Shown one piece after another: positions 5,018 to 7,849 of a stretch of 7,849 bases of DNA (positions are counted from its first letter, which is position 1; each line of letters opens with the position of its first letter). Location of the stretch: assembly GCA_003133205.1 (NCBI GenBank), contig PKWK01000275.1, positions 2,143 to 9,991 on the forward strand, read 5' to 3'. The notes under the pieces are model-generated. The model saw only the letters and a program-made list of their open reading frames with translations, was not told the origin of the DNA and made no database searches. Position numbers and translations under genes: made by a program. Source of the stretch: Granulicella sp. GTDB lineage: Bacteria > Acidobacteriota > Terriglobia > Terriglobales > Acidobacteriaceae.

Positions 5018-6099
5018 GCGTGTTCGCCGCCATTTTCCGCTGGCTTGACGATCGGCTTGGTCTGGACGATCTCATCGCCCTACTGCGCCACAAGACCGTC
5101 CCCAGACATCGTCTGTCTTACTGGTATTTCTTCGGAGGCATCACTCTTTTTCTCTTTGGGGTCCAGGTGGTCACCGGGATTCTGCTACTCCTGTATTACC
5201 GTCCTGGCGCCAACGAGGCCTTCGAGAGCGTTCAGTACATCATGACCAAGGTGCGGTATGGCTGGCTGATTCGTTCCATTCACTCCTGGTCAGCCAACCT
5301 GATGATATTTTTTGCGTTCGTACACATGTTCAGCGTGGCGTTTCTGAAGGCCTACCGTAAACCCAGAGAGTTAACATGGATCAGCGGCATGCTGCTTCTG
5401 TTTCTGGTCATGGGATTCGGGTTCAGTGGTTATCTGCTGCCGTGGAACACTCTGGCCTTCTTCGCCACCAAGGTTGGTACTGAGATCGCTGGGCAGGTTC
5501 CCATCATTGGCAAGCCCATGATGGTCTTTCTACGTGGTGGCGACGAGGTGACTGGCGCCACACTGACCAGGTTTTTCGGATTTCATGTTGCCATTCTCCC
5601 GGGATTGGTGGGCGTGCTCCTCGCGGTTCACCTCTTTCTGGTTCAACGTCTAGGCATGAGCGTTCCCCCGAAGACGGAAGTTGAGTGGGTCCAGAATCCT
5701 TCTGCCAGGCGTGACATGAAGTTCTTTCCCAACTTCGCGCTCCGGGAAATGATGGCTTGGTACGTTGCCATGGGAGCGCTGGGTGCCTTGGCGGCAATCT
5801 TCCCCTGGGACCTCGGTACCAAGGCAGATCTTTTTGGGTCTGCCCCAGCCGGAATCAAGCCCGAATGGTACTTCCTCTTCATGTTCCAGACGCTCAAACT
5901 CATCCCGTCCAAAGTGTGGTTCATCGACGGCGAGGTTTTGGGTGTACTCGGCTGCGGCCTGGTCGGTTTGTTGTGGGTTCTGCTGCCATTCTTTGAGAGT
6001 GAGCAGCCCTCACGTCCAAGAAAGTGGATCAACGGGCTAGTAATCTTTGCGCTGGTGTATGTGATCGGTATGAGTGTCTATGGCTTCCTTGCGAAATAA
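5014..6099 (+). CDS. cytochrome b subunit (fused b6 + subunit IV type) of a bc complex
   Basis: A 361-aa integral membrane cytochrome b, the quinol-oxidising and haem-b core of the complex. Helix A spans about 38-60. The haem ligands are His90 and His104 on helix B and His191 and His206 on helix D. The 14- and 15-residue spacings are the b6 pattern (bc1 has 14 and 14). The Qo-site motif is PEWY (283-286) in [15 protein letters not shown] count seven transmembrane helices, as expected for b6 joined to subunit IV. The residue aligned with the b6 cysteine that binds haem ci is Phe39 (WYFFGGIT), so covalent haem ci is not expected. It starts inside the Rieske stop (4-nt overlap), and its own end is overlapped 20 nt by the nine-haem cytochrome gene. 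This implies translational coupling of the three subunits. Confidence 0.97.
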   Translation: MSVFAAIFRWLDDRLGLDDLIALLRHKTVPRHRLSYWYFFGGITLFLFGVQVVTGILLLLYYRPGANEAFESVQYIMTKVRYGWLIRSIHSWSANLMIFFAFVHMFSVAFLKAYRKPRELTWISGMLLLFLVMGFGFSGYLLPWNTLAFFATKVGTEIAGQVPIIGKPMMVFLRGGDEVTGATLTRFFGFHVAILPGLVGVLLAVHLFLVQRLGMSVPPKTEVEWVQNPSARRDMKFFPNFALREMMAWYVAMGALGALAAIFPWDLGTKADLFGSAPAGIKPEWYFLFMFQTLKLIPSKVWFIDGEVLGVLGCGLVGLLWVLLPFFESEQPSRPRKWINGLVIFALVYVIGMSVYGFLAK

Positions 6100-7366
6100 C
6101 TTCCGGCTATCAAGCGCAGCCCGCTATGTCGGGTTGGTCGGGCAGATTGTGCTCGGAGTGTGCCTGGGTTATGGGCAAACCACAAACACAACGAACACCA
6201 CGAACTCCTGTCTGGATTGTCACTCGGCTCTGCCTGACCCGCTGGAAGTTACTCAGGAAAAGTTCAGTCAGGACATCCACGCGCAAAAGGGTCTAACCTG
6301 CACCAGTTGCCACGGAGGCGATGCAAGCAGCTACGATCCAACCGTCTCCATGGGCAAAAAGGCTGGGTTCAAGGGCAAGATTGATCGCAAACAAATCCCA
6401 CAGTTATGTGGAAGTTGCCATTCCAATCCGACCTATATTAAAACGTTCGATCCCGGACTACGTACGGATCAGTTGGACCAGTACCACACCAGTGTGCATG
6501 GCAAGCGCAGTGCCGCTGGAGACACGAAAGTTGCCGTATGTACGGATTGTCACAGCGTCCACGATATAAGGCCACCTAGCGATCCCCGATCCACAGTTAA
6601 CCCCGTCAACGTGGCGACCACATGCTCTCGCTGCCACTCCGACGCGGAGTACATGAAGTCATACGGCATTCCTACGGATCAGTTCGCAAAGTACAACGCG
6701 AGCGTGCATCACGATGCGCTGGCGGTGCGGGGCGATCTGAGTGCGCCAACTTGCACAACCTGCCACGGAAACCATGGTGCGGTGCCGCCAGGTGTGGACA
6801 AGGTCCAGAATGTTTGCTCGAACTGTCATGTCTTCCAGACCCAGATGTATGTGAGGAGTACGCACAATAAGGCATTTGAGGCTCTCTCTCTGCCAGGATG
6901 TGTTGTGTGTCATAGCAATCATGGCATCCAGCATCCAACGGACGCGAAACTTGGCACCGGCCCTGAAGGCGTTTGCATGCGGTGTCATCAACCCGGTGAC
7001 AGGTGTGATCGAGCAAGGGTGAATATCCAGAGTGGGTTGATCCAACTGGACGGGTCCATCAAGGAGGCAGACCAGGCTCTTCGTGTCGCCGAAGCCTCTG
7101 GCATGGATGTGAGCGAGGCTCGGCTGGCTCAGGACCAGGCGAAGGATTCACTGACAAAAGCTCGCGTTACGATCCACAGCTTCCAGGCGGACCTGGTGAA
7201 TCAGGATATTCAAGTCGGCCTGAAACTCGCTGCCAGCAACCTGCAGGCCGGGAAAGATGCGATGGTTGAGCGCAACCATCGTCGTATCGGACTGGGGATG
7301 TGCCTGGTTGCAATTGCGATTATGCTGGCTGGGCTTTGGCTGTACATCGGGAAGATCGAGAGCTAG
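6080..7366 (+). CDS. membrane-anchored nine-haem cytochrome c, likely c1/f replacement
   Basis: A 428-aa multihaem cytochrome c. A signal or anchor helix lies near residues 15-33. Nine CXXCH motifs follow, beginning at residues 44, 74, 110, 154, 182, 225, 246, 274 and 299. Many extra His residues (for example in SVH 138-140 and 208-210, SVHD, GNHG, SNHG) could serve as distal ligands, suggesting bis-His, low-spin haems. Residues about 129-168 and 199-238 repeat a module: TDQ-x3-Y-x2-SVH, then a CXXCH and 'xxHxxxPP', spaced 70 residues apart. After the haem domain comes a long, charged, helical region (about 310-398) and a C-terminal transmembrane helix (about 404-423). I start at ATG 6080; a GTG at 6074 is possible. 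It overlaps cytochrome b by 20 nt. No cytochrome c1 or f gene is nearby, so it probably passes electrons from the Rieske protein to periplasmic carriers. Confidence 0.94.
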   Translation: MASLRNNFRLSSAARYVGLVGQIVLGVCLGYGQTTNTTNTTNSCLDCHSALPDPLEVTQEKFSQDIHAQKGLTCTSCHGGDASSYDPTVSMGKKAGFKGKIDRKQIPQLCGSCHSNPTYIKTFDPGLRTDQLDQYHTSVHGKRSAAGDTKVAVCTDCHSVHDIRPPSDPRSTVNPVNVATTCSRCHSDAEYMKSYGIPTDQFAKYNASVHHDALAVRGDLSAPTCTTCHGNHGAVPPGVDKVQNVCSNCHVFQTQMYVRSTHNKAFEALSLPGCVVCHSNHGIQHPTDAKLGTGPEGVCMRCHQPGDRCDRARVNIQSGLIQLDGSIKEADQALRVAEASGMDVSEARLAQDQAKDSLTKARVTIHSFQADLVNQDIQVGLKLAASNLQAGKDAMVERNHRRIGLGMCLVAIAIMLAGLWLYIGKIES

Positions 7367-7390
7367 ATCGTTTTAGTGCTTGATCTCGAT
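7355..7390. repeat. inverted repeat across the convergent gene ends
   Basis: ATCGAGA (7355-7361) and TCTCGAT (7384-7390) are 7-nt reverse complements around a 22-nt spacer containing both stop codons of the convergent genes. It could form a hairpin in transcripts from either side, but there is no T-tract, so a terminator role is only a possibility. Confidence 0.35.
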
Positions 7391-7828
7391 AGGGGTTCCT
7401 ATTGGGACAAGCCGCGCGAACTCCTCGATCTCCGGGTTGGTGAGGGCGATGCAGCCCTCTGTCCAGTCGTAGTTATGCTGGAGCGATCCGAGATATTCGT
7501 ACTTTTTCTCGACACCGTGAATCATGATGTCGCCGCCGGGGGAGACGCCCTGCAGACGGGCCGAGTCGTTGGCGTCCGGATAGCCGCAGGCGATCGAGAA
7601 CACACGCTGCGCGAGAAGCTCCTTCAGAGGATGATCCACCTTGCCTGCTTGCCGCTTGTCTCGCAGGCATCCAGCCAGGCAGCCGATCAATCCGTAGCGG
7701 CGGTCTGCAGCCTTCAGCAGGATGGCTCCGCCATCGGAGGAGCCCTGCCGTTGATCGAACTGCAACACGGCGGGCTTGGCAAAAATCTCGGGGAACAACA
7801 AACACTGTGTCGTGGTAAAGTCGATCAC
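7373..7828 (-). pseudogene. chimeric ORF: IS1380 transposase N-terminus fused to an L,D-transpeptidase C-terminus
   Basis: A continuous 151-aa frame of two unrelated halves. Residues about 1-92 match the start of IS1380-family transposases (FDQRQGSSDGGAILL, DRRYGL, LKELLAQRVFSIACGY, DANDSARL). The expected continuation of that family, including the catalytic DDE core, is missing. Residues about 93-151 are the end of a YkuD-fold L,D-transpeptidase: GVSPGGDIMIHG, then DWTEGCIALTN with the catalytic Cys126, and a closing EIEEF block. That enzyme class crosslinks or trims peptidoglycan peptides in the periplasm, but here the signal peptide and first half of the domain are gone. The breakpoint lies near 7550-7590; both families carry a 'Y-P/E-D/N-A-x-D' stretch there, which blurs it. 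A GTG start at 7828 with an upstream AGGAGAGG could still drive translation. Most likely a non-functional remnant; an assembly join is the alternative. Confidence 0.85.
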
Positions 7829-7849
7829 GCGGAAGCCTCTCCTGTTCCT
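7553..7849 (-). mobile_element. IS1380-family insertion sequence, 5' transposase fragment
   Basis: The minus strand from the window edge to about 7553 encodes the first ~92 residues of an IS1380-type DDE transposase, with the family's typical N-terminal layout: a 'SDGGAILL' strand, then a 'RVFSIACGY.DAND' helix. The element's terminal inverted repeat would lie beyond 7849 and is not seen. The downstream two-thirds of the transposase is absent, and the sequence passes directly into L,D-transpeptidase code, so this is a deleted or recombined copy rather than a clean insertion. The inner boundary is approximate. Confidence 0.8.

Noticed and set aside
6659..7045. Minus-strand frames inside the multihaem cytochrome gene
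   Set aside because: They are antisense to nine correctly phased CXXCH motifs on the plus strand.
1..7849. CRISPR arrays, tRNAs and rRNAs
   Set aside because: I saw no regularly spaced direct repeats, no tRNA T-arm signature in any intergenic gap, and no rRNA-like sequence.

Overview
The window looks like a piece of a moderately GC-rich, Gram-negative-type bacterial chromosome, most likely Acidobacteriota or a relative. That placement is an inference from gene content: a Rieske/cytochrome b complex paired with a multihaem cytochrome, small 'DDGKTALY'-type proteins, an HTH-less cyclic-nucleotide-binding protein and an IS1380-type transposase. No rRNA or tRNA is present to settle it.

Layout. 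(1) 1-181, minus: the first 60 codons of dnaX, cut by the window edge. (2) 354-1565, minus: a stand-alone P-loop ATPase with a C-terminal winged-helix-like region. (3) 1839-2498, minus: an exported histidine-phosphatase-superfamily protein. (4) 2780-2980, plus: a 66-aa conserved-looking small protein. (5) 3078-7366, plus: a respiratory locus. It runs: monohaem cytochrome c; a 288-bp gap holding a 42-nt perfect palindrome with a consensus-quality CRP-type core; a small single-TM protein; a cyclic-nucleotide-binding-domain protein without a DNA-binding domain; a Rieske protein; a fused b6/IV-type cytochrome b; and a nine-haem cytochrome c anchored at its C-terminus. (6) 7373-7849, minus: an IS1380-family transposase fragment joined in frame to the catalytic end of an L,D-transpeptidase.

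How the genes fit together. The Rieske and cytochrome b genes overlap by 4 nt, and the cytochrome b and nine-haem genes overlap by 20 nt, so translation is probably coupled. Together they would form a quinol:cytochrome oxidoreductase in which the nine-haem protein replaces cytochrome c1 or f. The Rieske box II lacks the usual serine, and cytochrome b has b6-type haem-ligand spacing but no cysteine for haem ci. This suggests a menaquinol-oxidising complex. The monohaem cytochrome c is a plausible soluble acceptor. The small membrane protein and the HTH-less sensor are 11 nt apart, precede the complex genes and lie just downstream of the CRP-like palindrome, so they are candidate regulators or accessory subunits.

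The most notable items are the palindrome, the regulator-like pair embedded in the bc-complex operon, the multihaem replacement of c1/f, and the transposase/L,D-transpeptidase chimera at the right end.
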